DNA of 9,223 nt, taken from Clostridiales bacterium (GTDB lineage: Bacteria > Bacillota > Clostridia > Oscillospirales > CAG-382). The stretch lies in contig SFLA01000043.1 of NCBI GenBank assembly GCA_004553575.1, positions 1 through 9,223 of the forward strand. The letters run 5' to 3'. Position 1 is the stretch's first letter; every line of letters begins with the position of its first letter. The notes under the pieces were generated by a model. That model was not told the DNA's origin. It worked only from the letters and a program-made list of their open reading frames with translations, and did no database searches. Below, in pieces: positions 1 through 6,647 of the stretch. Position numbers and translations under genes: made by a program.

Positions 1-1437
1 CTCCTCCACACGGTCGGCAAGCTCGTCCTGCGCCAAAATGCGCTCGTCGGGCGTGTTTGCGCCCGTCAGCCATCCGCGATAGATGCGGGGGTCGTTTTGT
101 GCCGTCTGCAGGAGGGAAGCAAGCGTCTCATACTCAAAGCCGCCCTTGGCGTTCTCGGTGTAGTCGGTGCCGTCAAACACGTATCCTGCCTCCTCGGCAA
201 GCTGTGCTCCGACGGGTGCCCATACCGCACGGGTTTCCGCGCGTGTGTCCGTCTCTTTCGCAATCGTAAAGCCATAGCGTTCGGAAGGCGCAAGACCGTT
301 TTCCTCTCTCAACGCGTCTCTCATATCCAGCACGCTGCCATACGGGAATTTGGCAAACTCTTCCCAAAGACTGTCTGCGACATCGGAACCAAGGTAACCG
401 TTATTAACAAGTCCGTTCAGATATTTTTCGAGCTCGTCATCATCCATTACACTTGCTTTTTTGCGTATGTTTTCATATTGCGTTAATGTCACCTGCGAAC
501 TTTTACTCGATGAGCCGCCCGAGCTTCTCGACGAACTTCCCGATCTTCCCGACGAGCCCGACCCGGAGGCCGCTGCCGCCGTAAGATTCGCCTTAACCGC
601 TGCGGGGTCAAGTCCGAGAGCCGCGAATTTTGAGAAATCGCCCGTTTTCTGCGCATACGAATATGCATTGTCGAGCAGCGCCGCCTGCTCCGCATTTGAA
701 ACATTAAAGCCGAGCGCCTTGTAAAACGAATAGTCGCCGATGCTTGCCGCAATTTTTGCCTTTTCGAGCGCATTGCTGATTTCCGTCTGTTTGCGGTTGT
801 ATGCCGTCTCGTCGGCGTACCGCTCGTCCGAAATCCTGTCGCGGCTTCGGCTGTATGCCAGTTCGTCCGCATACCTTGCGTCGGATATCCTGTCGCGCTC
901 CCTGTTATATGCCGTTTCATCTGCGTACCGCTCGTCCTCTTTTTTATATCTGCTGTTCTGCAGATACCAGTTTGCAAGACTCTGTTTTTTCGCAAGGTCG
1001 TTCTGATAGCGCGAATACGCCGCGTTCTGCAGTTCCGGGATGATATTGTTCACGTTTTCCAAAGCCTGATTAAACTGCTGCTGCGCCGCCACGGTGCCGT
1101 AGGAATTGCCGTAGCCGCCCGTGAGCTTTGCCGCCTGCGCCGCAACGTTCTTTGCCGCAAGCCTGCCCTGATTCATATACGCCTGCTTTGCCGCCTGATA
1201 GACGGGGTCGGTGTTGAAATCGTAGCTGAATCTGCTGTTTTCGTAGTCCTTCATATACTTATCCGCAAGTGCGCCGTAATCCGCCGCCGGCGCCGCGCCC
1301 GAAGCGGTATTGCCCGATGCGGACGGCACCTTTGTCATATTTCCGAGAACTCCGGAAACCTTGCCGACAATGTTTTTCCCCTGATTTATTATTGCCTGCG
1401 CCGCGTCCGCAGAGATTTTCTTTTTATTTAACGCCAT
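1..1437 (-). CDS. Long helical virion protein with LTGGYGNSYG motif, 3' end outside window
   Basis: The frame is open from the ATG at 1437 to the left edge (479 codons, no stop), so only the N-terminal part is seen. A GGAGGG ribosome site (1446-1451) lies 8 bases upstream. Visible parts: a polar N-terminus; a helical stretch with LTGGYGNSYG at about residues 105-114; three tandem 18-residue repeats at 168-221; two similar short motifs, GDYSFYKALGF (234-244) and GDFSKFAALGL (266-276); a Ser/Gly-rich linker at 291-314; then a mixed charged region. From memory, proteins with this LTGGYGNSY block sit downstream of the nozzle-like gene in Clostridia phages with N4-gp56 capsids and have no assigned function. 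Its place after the nozzle, its size and its helical repeats suggest an internal virion/ejection protein or another tail component; this is inference. It overlaps the preceding small ORF by 14 bases, which suggests translational coupling. Confidence 0.8.
   Translation of the reverse strand, partial: MALNKKKISADAAQAIINQGKNIVGKVSGVLGNMTKVPSASGNTASGAAPAADYGALADKYMKDYENSRFSYDFNTDPVYQAAKQAYMNQGRLAAKNVAAQAAKLTGGYGNSYGTVAAQQQFNQALENVNNIIPELQNAAYSRYQNDLAKKQSLANWYLQNSRYKKEDERYADETAYNRERDRISDARYADELAYSRSRDRISDERYADETAYNRKQTEISNALEKAKIAASIGDYSFYKALGFNVSNAEQAALLDNAYSYAQKTGDFSKFAALGLDPAAVKANLTAAAASGSGSSGRSGSSSRSSGGSSSKSSQVTLTQYENIRKKASVMDDDELEKYLNGLVNNGYLGSDVADSLWEEFAKFPYGSVLDMRDALREENGLAPSERYGFTIAKETDTRAETRAVWAPVGAQLAEEAGYVFDGTDYTENAKGGFEYETLASLLQTAQNDPRIYRGWLTGANTPDERILAQDELADRVEE
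775..936 (-). repeat. Three tandem 54-bp units coding an 18-residue helical repeat
   Basis: Three consecutive in-frame units (936-883, 882-829, 828-775) encode DERYADETAYNRERDRIS, DARYADELAYSRSRDRIS and DERYADETAYNRKQTEIS. The protein repeat is much better conserved than the DNA, which uses different synonymous codons in the copies, so selection on the protein is likely. Eighteen residues is five alpha-helical turns, with Tyr, Ala and Ile recurring at fixed positions between charged residues, as expected for a long rod or coiled coil. Confidence 0.9.
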
Positions 1438-1582
1438 TTTTTTTACCCTCCGTAATAAGTCTTTCGAGCCGCTGAAGCTCCTGCCGCGTCTGAATGTTCA
1501 CGCTTTGCATCCATTCCTTTACCGCCTTTATGCGCTGCCGCTCGTTCATGTTTTCGATGTCGGGAATTTTAACGCTGAACAC
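1424..1582 (-). CDS. Small helical protein, 52 residues, GTG start, unknown function
   Basis: This ORF starts with GTG at 1582, inside the 3' end of the nozzle-like gene, and stops with TAA at 1424-1426, inside the start of the next gene. A strong GGAGGAGG ribosome site lies 9 bases before the GTG. The internal ATG (codon 12) has no such site, so GTG is the chosen start. The product begins MFSVKIPDIENMNERQRIKA; residues 10-46 look like one charged amphipathic helix (KAVKEWMQSVN, RQELQRLERLI). It has no membrane segment or cysteine. The 14-base overlaps at both ends fill an otherwise unexplained gap of about 130 bases and suggest translational coupling. I do not recognise the family. It could be a minor virion protein or a chaperone for one of its large neighbours; both are guesses. 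Confidence 0.72.
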   Translation of the reverse strand: MFSVKIPDIENMNERQRIKAVKEWMQSVNIQTRQELQRLERLITEGKKNGVK

Positions 1583-3587
1583 AGTCGTTCGCCTCCTCCG
1601 TCGTTACCGTTATCGAGAATATTACAACCTCGCCGACGCCGCTGAAATGCAGGCGGAAATTATCGCACCTGACGGGCGGCGCATACACTGCATTGAATGT
1701 TCCGATAAGCTCGTTTTCCTCCGTGTACAGCTGCTCTCTGTCCTCGCTGTGCCCGTCGTAGCTTATTTCTATCCCGATACGGGCGTTGCTGCCGAGCCGA
1801 CCGCGAATCTGAATCTGTTTAATAAACTTGTGGTTCGGGTCTTCAAGTCCCATAACGCCCGTGTCCGCGTGCCATTCAACGGTGCTTTCGGCTGTTGCCG
1901 CTTCACTGCTCCACCCGCCGAGATTTGTCACGGCGAGCCTATTCACGTTTTCGCCGTCAAAATACTGTATAACGGGCGTGTATATTCCCGCAGCCGTTGT
2001 TGTGCCGACCTGCTCAACGGAATCGGCGGGTACGGAGCCTATCGCAAACGCGTTGTTTCTGTAACGTAAAATTGCGGCGGGAGGCGATACGAACGGATTT
2101 TCCTCCTGCGTCCACAGTCCCGTCAGAGTGTCGTATACAAAAAGCTCCCGTTCGCTGCTGCCGATACGCTTCATCGACACTATATACCGTTCGCCGTCCG
2201 TGCCGGCAATGGCGTCCTCCCATTTGTCGGTGCCGAGCGCGTCCGACACTCTGACCGGGCGTGAATCGGGAGACATTCGCATAATGCCGCCGTACGATTT
2301 ATAGTACACATATCCGTTTATTACGACCGCGCTTTTGGCGGATCCGTCCTGGATTCCCGCGCCCGAATACTCGTTGAGCGAAAACGGCGGCTCGCCGCCC
2401 GTCAGCACATAGTATCTGTCATCCTTGAAGAACACCACGCTGTCCTCAAGCTGCGCGATGCCCGTAAACCTGCCGCCCGTTCCCACCGAAACGGTGTATG
2501 AGTCCGCCGCCGTGCCTTCGTACTTGAAGAAGTTCGACATATCGCCGAGCGCGGAGCCGTAAATTTCGTTGAGAAATTCGCCGTCATGCTCTCCGTAACA
2601 GCAGCCCCATATTCTGTTGCGCCATGAACAGGCATGCTGCAAAAACGGCGCTTTGCGCGTGATATCGATTTCCGTTATATCCGTTATTCCGTCTATGTAG
2701 CCCGTAATTACGATACCGTTCCCGTCGCCGGACACGGAATGAACGATATGCGATGAGACAACGGCATTTGTGCCGTCGGTGACAAAGACGTCGACCGCGT
2801 CGCCCTCTTTCAGATTCGCAAAAGTTTTATATGACGGATTAAGCTTGCTCTCGCACGTTATTTTCATATACCCTGTCGGACATGCCGTCCATTCGGAAGA
2901 AGCTGCGGAGTATCTGTACATCCCTTTGCTTACCGTGTCATACCAATATGCACCGTTAACGGGATTTACGGGAGCGGAAGCGGAGGACGTCACGCTGACC
3001 GCCGCACCGTCTTCGTCGACCGGCGACATGCTTATTTTATTCCATTCGCTGCTGCCGCCTGCCGATTCCTTGACAGAATACAGTTTTTTTTCCGCTTCGT
3101 CCTTGTCTCTCTCATAATCCGTATGGAACAGACCGGGATATATGAAAATGTCGCGTCCGCTGTGGAGGATTCCCCATTTTTTAAAAGCGCCGATTCCGGA
3201 GGTCAACAGATTATTTGTGATATACCCGCCCTTGACATACTGCGTTGCTCCGCTGCCGTTTCTGAACCGGATATAGTAGGGGCTGAAAACCGCGTCCTTT
3301 TGTATTTTGACCTCAATTATATTCAGTTCCCCGTTGAGAATATCCGCATCGAGTATTTGATATTCCCCCGATGCCCTGCGCGTTTCCGTCACGCCGTCAA
3401 CCGTCACATCTTCCGTAAAAAGCTGCGTTGCCCTTCTGTTTCTCGACGCTGCGCACGGATATTTTGCCGCCGTCATGTTGAGCATATCGCTCCACGCACC
3501 GTCCGAAATTCTCTCGCGCCTGTCAAGCCCCGTAAAAACGCCTGTCATTCTGCGTGAATTTTTGCTCTGATTCAAATAGCTTCCCAT
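1569..3587 (-). CDS. Beta-rich tail nozzle/hub-like protein (beta-propeller type)
   Basis: The product is 672 residues. The frame is open further upstream, to 3791, but that part overlaps the adaptor gene and reads as Arg-rich nonsense. The ATG at 3587 has GAGGTG at 3594-3599, 6 bases away, and gives the start MGSYLNQSKN. Residues 17-45 (FTGLDRRERISDGAWSDMLN, then AAKYP) match a block I associate with a Clostridia podovirus-like family. Residues 325-450 carry NRIWGCC, NEIYGSALGDMSNFF, DSYTVSVGTGGRFTGI, FFKDDRYYVLTG and VYYKSYGGIMRMS, a repeating beta-strand pattern fitting a propeller. Residues 585-665 look like a C-terminal beta-sandwich. A segment at about 178-241 looks inserted and has two SSEW motifs. 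Following the adaptor directly, it probably corresponds in role to T7 gp12 or P22 gp10: the nozzle that closes the portal channel and carries fibres. Family membership is fairly sure; the role is inferred. Confidence 0.75.
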   Translation of the reverse strand: MGSYLNQSKNSRRMTGVFTGLDRRERISDGAWSDMLNMTAAKYPCAASRNRRATQLFTEDVTVDGVTETRRASGEYQILDADILNGELNIIEVKIQKDAVFSPYYIRFRNGSGATQYVKGGYITNNLLTSGIGAFKKWGILHSGRDIFIYPGLFHTDYERDKDEAEKKLYSVKESAGGSSEWNKISMSPVDEDGAAVSVTSSASAPVNPVNGAYWYDTVSKGMYRYSAASSEWTACPTGYMKITCESKLNPSYKTFANLKEGDAVDVFVTDGTNAVVSSHIVHSVSGDGNGIVITGYIDGITDITEIDITRKAPFLQHACSWRNRIWGCCYGEHDGEFLNEIYGSALGDMSNFFKYEGTAADSYTVSVGTGGRFTGIAQLEDSVVFFKDDRYYVLTGGEPPFSLNEYSGAGIQDGSAKSAVVINGYVYYKSYGGIMRMSPDSRPVRVSDALGTDKWEDAIAGTDGERYIVSMKRIGSSERELFVYDTLTGLWTQEENPFVSPPAAILRYRNNAFAIGSVPADSVEQVGTTTAAGIYTPVIQYFDGENVNRLAVTNLGGWSSEAATAESTVEWHADTGVMGLEDPNHKFIKQIQIRGRLGSNARIGIEISYDGHSEDREQLYTEENELIGTFNAVYAPPVRCDNFRLHFSGVGEVVIFSITVTTEEANDCVQR
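1592..1599 (-). promoter_or_regulatory. Ribosome binding site deciding the GTG start at 1582
   Basis: The minus strand reads GGAGGAGG here, 9 bases before the GTG. It lies within the last codons of the upstream nozzle-like gene. Such a strong site in this place is the main evidence that the 52-residue ORF is translated. Confidence 0.75.
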
Positions 3588-3597
3588 GCCCCTCACC

Positions 3598-3981
3598 TCA
3601 TATTCCGTATATGCCGCTGTGCATTTTGTCCGTCGGCGGAGTATGATTGCGCCGCCAGTATGCCGCAAGCCTGTTCCACGCGTCCGTAAACATTGAATAC
3701 GAGTTGTTTGCGTTAACCGTGTTGTTTCGCACCGAATCGAGCATATAAAGCGCGTACCACACATATACCTCGCCGTACGGGTCGGGCGCAAGCAGCACCG
3801 TGTCTTCGGGCGTCAGCTGACTGTATTTATCGAAGACAAAATCCGCACCGTCTGCGGAGTTGTCGATTATTTCCGTTTTAATCCGCTGTTCGCACTGCGC
3901 TATGCAGTTAATCACCGTCGCGCTGTCGGGCGAGGGCGAACGCATGAGTTGAACATTTGCCACGCACTCTTTTAATGTCAT
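3598..3981 (-). CDS. Putative head-tail adaptor (connector) protein
   Basis: The product is 127 residues, starting at the ATG at 3981 with an AAGGAAG ribosome site about 8 bases upstream and beginning MTLKECVANVQLM. It is predicted to be mostly helical. The C-terminal half (about 67-114: DPYGEVYVWYALYMLDSVRN, then NNSYSMFTDAWNRLAAYWRR) has the pattern of small adaptor proteins in short-tailed phages: a Tyr/Trp-rich helix, an Asn-rich turn, then MF..A...L..YW. Such proteins bind below the portal as a 12-mer and link it to the nozzle. Its position, after the capsid genes and 10 bases before the nozzle-like gene, supports this. It is the first gene after the intrinsic terminator, so its expression probably depends on read-through. 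Placement in a named connector family is by pattern memory only. Confidence 0.7.
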   Translation of the reverse strand: MTLKECVANVQLMRSPSPDSATVINCIAQCEQRIKTEIIDNSADGADFVFDKYSQLTPEDTVLLAPDPYGEVYVWYALYMLDSVRNNTVNANNSYSMFTDAWNRLAAYWRRNHTPPTDKMHSGIYGI

Positions 3982-3995
3982 GATGTCACTTCCTT

Positions 3996-4037
3996 AAAAA
4001 ACGGCGGCAGAAAACCCGGTTTGCCTCCTGCCGCCGT
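3996..4037 (-). terminator. Intrinsic terminator inside the late operon
   Basis: The 10-base arms ACGGCGGCAG (4001-4010) and CTGCCGCCGT (4028-4037) are perfect inverted complements with a 17-base loop. On the minus strand the hairpin is followed by TTTTTT (4001-3996). In the plus direction no T tract follows, so it works for minus-strand transcription. It begins 7 bases after the stop of the 78-residue gene, and the T tract runs into the adaptor ribosome site. No convincing promoter is seen between it and the adaptor gene. Confidence 0.87.
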
Positions 4038-4044
4038 CCGATAT

Positions 4045-4281
4045 TTATTGCGCGTTCGCTTCAATAAAAGCGTCCGCCTTGCGCTGTGCCTCCAGAGAGT
4101 TCTGCACTGCCTCCGCAAACGCGGGAGAGAGGTAAACGGTTCTGCCCTTCTGTATAAGTATCCGTTTGCCGTTCACCGCCACAAAAAGGTCGTCGTCGCC
4201 CCTGTCCGTTTTCGGAACAAACACGGGTATGCTTCCGCGCGCCGTAACGGGCGCTTCGGGTGCGATTGTTTTAGCTGCCAT
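4045..4281 (-). CDS. Small capsid-cluster protein, 78 residues, unknown function
   Basis: The chosen start is the ATG at 4281 (MAAKTIAPEAP). The in-frame GTG at 4290 overlaps the AGGAG ribosome site and cannot be the start. The protein has an Ala/Pro-rich head, a probable beta core (SIPVFVPK, DDDLFVAVNGKRILIQKG, then TVYLSP) and a C-terminal helix (FAEAVQNSLEAQRKADAFIE). Small proteins with a 'DLFVxVNGxxxLIxxG' pattern often follow N4-gp56 capsid genes in Clostridia phages, normally annotated as hypothetical. It lies 17 bases after the capsid gene and before the terminator, so it should be made at levels near those of the capsid protein. That would suit a capsid-decorating or assembly protein, but nothing in the sequence proves this. 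Confidence 0.8.
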   Translation of the reverse strand: MAAKTIAPEAPVTARGSIPVFVPKTDRGDDDLFVAVNGKRILIQKGRTVYLSPAFAEAVQNSLEAQRKADAFIEANAQ

Positions 4282-4289
4282 GTCAAACA

Positions 4290-4296
4290 CTCCTTT
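4290..4296 (-). promoter_or_regulatory. Ribosome binding site deciding the ATG start at 4281
   Basis: The minus strand reads AAAGGAG, 8 bases before the ATG at 4281. The upstream in-frame GTG uses the last G of this motif, so the longer 81-residue reading is an artefact. Confidence 0.85.
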
Positions 4297-4298
4297 AA

Positions 4299-5621
4299 TC
4301 AGTTTTCGTCTGCTGTGTCGGAGAACGCCGAACCGCTCTCAAAGCGAATCATATATTCCTCGATAAGGCGCTTTGCCGTCTTGGTTGCCTTCCAGCCTAC
4401 GGAGGAACGCTGATTCAGAGGGTCGTTGCCGTAGCCGCGCTGCTTAACGATATGCTCAAGACCGCCGCCCTCGATATCCGTAACGCCGTATGCGTTTTCG
4501 CCGAGAAACAGTGTGCAGAACACCGCCGAGCCGTCCTTGCCCGCGCCCTTGCCGCAGATAACGTCGCCGACGGCGGCGGATGTGATCGCCGCACCGAGAG
4601 TAACAGTGGAATATCCCGTCTTTGCTTCGATCGCAACGATCGTGTTCGCCGCGCCGTTTACGTATACGGGAATCGCAGCGCCGCCCGAATATGTACCTGC
4701 CGTTAGCACCTCGTCAACGTCAACGGTGGTGGACGAAGACGATATCGCGGTCTTTACGTGCAGTCTTCCCACGCCGTCCGATATCGCGGCGGGAGCAATT
4801 ATTTTCGCCTCGGTGCTCTCAACGAAACGCACTCCGCCTATTTCGCCTATTTCGCCCCTGTATATCTTTTCGGGGTTTTTATACTTCTGAATATCGACCC
4901 ATGTGTCGCCCGCCTCCTGCATAAGGTCGTATGCCACATAGGGGTGAATTATCGCGACATAGCTGCCGTTTATCTTGGGTGCGTTGACCGCCTTAAGCTC
5001 GGCGGCAGCCTTAAAAACGTCCTTTACGCGCAGCTTGCAATCGGCTGTGATATCGGCGCGGGAGGTGACCTCCTGCTCTCTGTCCTTTTCGTCGAGAGTG
5101 GGAGCATACATAACGTTCGTGCCGCCCATAAGCTCGTTCCTTACAACCGTGTCGAGCGTTGCGCCCGCCTGCGCGGCAAGCTCCTTTGTAGCTTCGACAA
5201 CGGTGTTGTCGACTGCGGTAAGCTCAAGCATGTCGGTCTGCTCGATATAGTCGCCGTACTGGTCGACGCGTGCGGTCATCGCCGAAACCTTGAGCTTGTT
5301 GCCCGTGGGGGTAACGCCCTCGGTAATGGGCGTGAGAGCCTTCGGGAGCTTCGAGAATCTGCGGAATTCGATGGTCTTGCCGCCGTTTTTCGGAATGGGA
5401 CGCTTCTGTCCGAACTGGTCATGCACGAGATTCGGACCCGCAAGGGTAATGAGCGTCTTGTCGTAGAACGTCTTCATTTCGGGCGAGAGATCACCCGAAG
5501 AAACGGGAGTGCCGCCGTTGTTGGCGTTCATCGTGCCCGCGTTCGCGTCGTTGTTGTTGCCTGCGTAGTTAACTACGTCGCCCGCAGCGAAAAGCTGAAG
5601 GTCTTTGAAAATTGCTTCCAT
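4299..5621 (-). CDS. Major capsid protein, N4-gp56 family
   Basis: The product is 440 residues, with an ATG at 5621 and AAAGGA 9 bases upstream. Family blocks: FYDKTLITLAGPNLVHDQFG (52-71), GKTIEFRRFSKLPKALTPIT with EGVTP (81-105), YGDYIEQTDMLELTA (122-136), INGSYVAIIHPYVAYDLMQE (217-236), RGEIGEIGGVRFVEST (255-270), ENAYGVTDIEGGGLEHIVKQ (375-394) and SSVGWKATKTAKRL (406-419). It should form the icosahedral shell on the scaffold encoded just upstream. Residues about 283-358 are Thr/Val/Gly-rich and beta-like, separating EIGGVRFVEST from FLGENAYGV; this looks like an inserted surface domain. The N-terminus (KDLQLFA|AGD) resembles the ribosomal protein L27 leader cut by Prp; cleavage after A12 would leave 428 residues. 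The next 35 residues are Asn/Gly-rich and probably flexible. Confidence 0.95.
   Translation of the reverse strand: MEAIFKDLQLFAAGDVVNYAGNNNDANAGTMNANNGGTPVSSGDLSPEMKTFYDKTLITLAGPNLVHDQFGQKRPIPKNGGKTIEFRRFSKLPKALTPITEGVTPTGNKLKVSAMTARVDQYGDYIEQTDMLELTAVDNTVVEATKELAAQAGATLDTVVRNELMGGTNVMYAPTLDEKDREQEVTSRADITADCKLRVKDVFKAAAELKAVNAPKINGSYVAIIHPYVAYDLMQEAGDTWVDIQKYKNPEKIYRGEIGEIGGVRFVESTEAKIIAPAAISDGVGRLHVKTAISSSSTTVDVDEVLTAGTYSGGAAIPVYVNGAANTIVAIEAKTGYSTVTLGAAITSAAVGDVICGKGAGKDGSAVFCTLFLGENAYGVTDIEGGGLEHIVKQRGYGNDPLNQRSSVGWKATKTAKRLIEEYMIRFESGSAFSDTADEN
5586..5603 (-). other. Putative Prp cleavage site in the major capsid protein
   Basis: Codons 7-12 encode DLQLFA, followed by AGD. Known Prp sites in L27 and in phage 80alpha proteins end in a similar LQ-x-FA just before the cut. 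The predicted cut is after A12. The resemblance is visible; cleavage itself is inferred. Confidence 0.75.
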
Positions 5622-5654
5622 AATGATACTTCCTTTCGTTTTTTGCCCGTGCGG

Positions 5655-6647
5655 TCAGAATGAGATTTTCGCACCCCTCGAAACCGCATCGAGAATGTTT
5701 AATATATCGTTGTCTTTGAGCGCCGAAACGTCCTTTTTCTGAACGATTCCGCCGCTCCGACCCGTTAACCCGCCCTCGGCGGGACGTGTCCTGTTCTGCG
5801 CAATTGCCTGCGCCGTCTTTTCTTTCGCGGACTGTGCCGCTCTGCCCGATATTGCGGCGATATCGCGGTCATAGTAGGCGAGCCGCCGCGCCTCCTCCAC
5901 GGTCAGAGGCCGTTCGCCCGTCAAAAGCTGCCTGAAGCTCTCGTTCCCCGAAAGCTCCGCCGCAAGGTCGAAGTCGGGGAAAGTCGCCTTCACCTCGTCC
6001 GCCTGCGTCTGCCACGCCGAAATCAAATCGTTCTGCGCGATAAGCTCCGCATCTTCCCCGTCTGCCTGTTCGTCGGGCTCGTTTTGAGCCTCGCTGTCCG
6101 TTTCCCCGCGAGCCGCTTTGAAATTCTCGCGGTATTCCGAAACGGGAACTCCAGCGTCGAGCGCCTGCCTCGAAAACATCGCGCCGTCGTTGTAAACTGC
6201 CTCCGTCAGCGCGTTTACATCGCCCTTTTCCACACCGTAACGGTCGTAAAGCACGCCCGCAAGCGCTTCAAGCGGCTGCATCTGCCCCTTGACCTTTTCA
6301 AATTTGCCGTCAATAAGCTTCTGTGCTTTCGCGCCGAACGCCTTTTTGCCCTTACCGCTTATCAGCTTTTCAAACTCCTCGTCGGACATTTCGTCCCCGT
6401 CATCGCCGTCGGCGGTTTCGGACGCGTTTTCGGCTGTGCCGTCCGCGTTTTCGTCCGTTTCGTCCGTCGGAGCGTCCTCCGATGCCGCGTCCGCATTCTG
6501 CTCCGCTTCGTCCGCGTTTTCGTCCGCTTTGTCCCGTTCCGTTTCGTCCGCACCGCCTAAAACGTACTTCGCGAAATCCGCGTCGAAATCGCCCGAAAGT
6601 CCCGTTTCGCCGCCCTCGGCGAACAATTGCAAATTGATAAAAGCCAT
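5655..6647 (-). CDS. Capsid scaffold protein with Prp-type leader
   Basis: The product is 330 residues, with an ATG at 6647 and a perfect AGGAGG 7 bases upstream. The start codon overlaps the protease stop codon (TAATG), so the two are probably translationally coupled. Layout: an L27-like leader INLQLFA|EGG (predicted cut after A10); a low-complexity Asp/Glu/Ala/Asn tract at 33-92; helical, charged segments (EEFEKLISGKGKKAFGAK and onward) to about 290; then a tail with NRTRPAEGG and KKDVSALKDNDILNILDAVS and a basic end (RGAKISF). The position just before the capsid gene, the acidic disordered head, the helical body and the short basic tail are typical of internal scaffolds, whose C-terminal end usually contacts the capsid protein. 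The RP-E-G motif near the C-terminus recurs, from memory, in Clostridia phage scaffolds. No protease motif is seen within it. Confidence 0.85.
   Translation of the reverse strand: MAFINLQLFAEGGETGLSGDFDADFAKYVLGGADETERDKADENADEAEQNADAASEDAPTDETDENADGTAENASETADGDDGDEMSDEEFEKLISGKGKKAFGAKAQKLIDGKFEKVKGQMQPLEALAGVLYDRYGVEKGDVNALTEAVYNDGAMFSRQALDAGVPVSEYRENFKAARGETDSEAQNEPDEQADGEDAELIAQNDLISAWQTQADEVKATFPDFDLAAELSGNESFRQLLTGERPLTVEEARRLAYYDRDIAAISGRAAQSAKEKTAQAIAQNRTRPAEGGLTGRSGGIVQKKDVSALKDNDILNILDAVSRGAKISF
6372..6551 (-). other. Low-complexity acidic tract of the scaffold gene
   Basis: This part encodes scaffold residues 33-92, made largely of Asp, Glu, Ala, Asn and Thr in short recurring words such as DENAD and ENAD. 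At DNA level the plus strand repeats GCGTTTTCGTCCG-like words. The low complexity explains several long Ser- or Arg-rich antisense frames here. Probably disordered and highly negative; its exact role is unknown. Confidence 0.7.
6618..6635 (-). other. Putative Prp cleavage site in the scaffold protein
   Basis: Codons 5-10 encode NLQLFA, followed by EGG. This is nearly the same as the L27 leader of Firmicutes and shares LQLFA with the capsid leader, although the codons differ at the two sites (TTGCAATTGTTCGCC against CTTCAGCTTTTCGCT). The predicted cut is after A10. The resemblance is visible; cleavage is inferred. Confidence 0.78.

Noticed and set aside
775..936. Possible CRISPR-like array
   Set aside because: The 54-bp units are contiguous, without spacers, diverged at synonymous positions and in frame inside a gene.
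489..995. Minus-strand frame of 168 codons overlapping the leftmost gene
   Set aside because: It is a different frame of the repeat-bearing gene, Arg/Thr-rich as expected for an out-of-frame reading; the frame from 1437 has the ribosome site and coherent repeats.
1424..1444. A8 run (1437-1444) as a slippery site fusing the 52-residue ORF to the next gene
   Set aside because: A -1 shift here leads to a stop within three codons; reaching the next frame would need a +1 shift. The next gene has its own ribosome site and ATG, so separate translation is simpler.
1494..2069. Plus-strand open frame of 191 codons
   Set aside because: Antisense to the end of the nozzle-like gene and to the 52-residue ORF; no family resemblance.
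3588..3791. N-terminal extension of the nozzle-like gene to 3791
   Set aside because: It overlaps the adaptor gene, reads as Arg/Cys-rich nonsense, and the ATG at 3587 has its own ribosome site and a family-like N-terminus.
4758..5663. Plus-strand open frame of 301 codons
   Set aside because: Antisense to the well-supported capsid gene; no recognisable motif and no convincing ribosome site.
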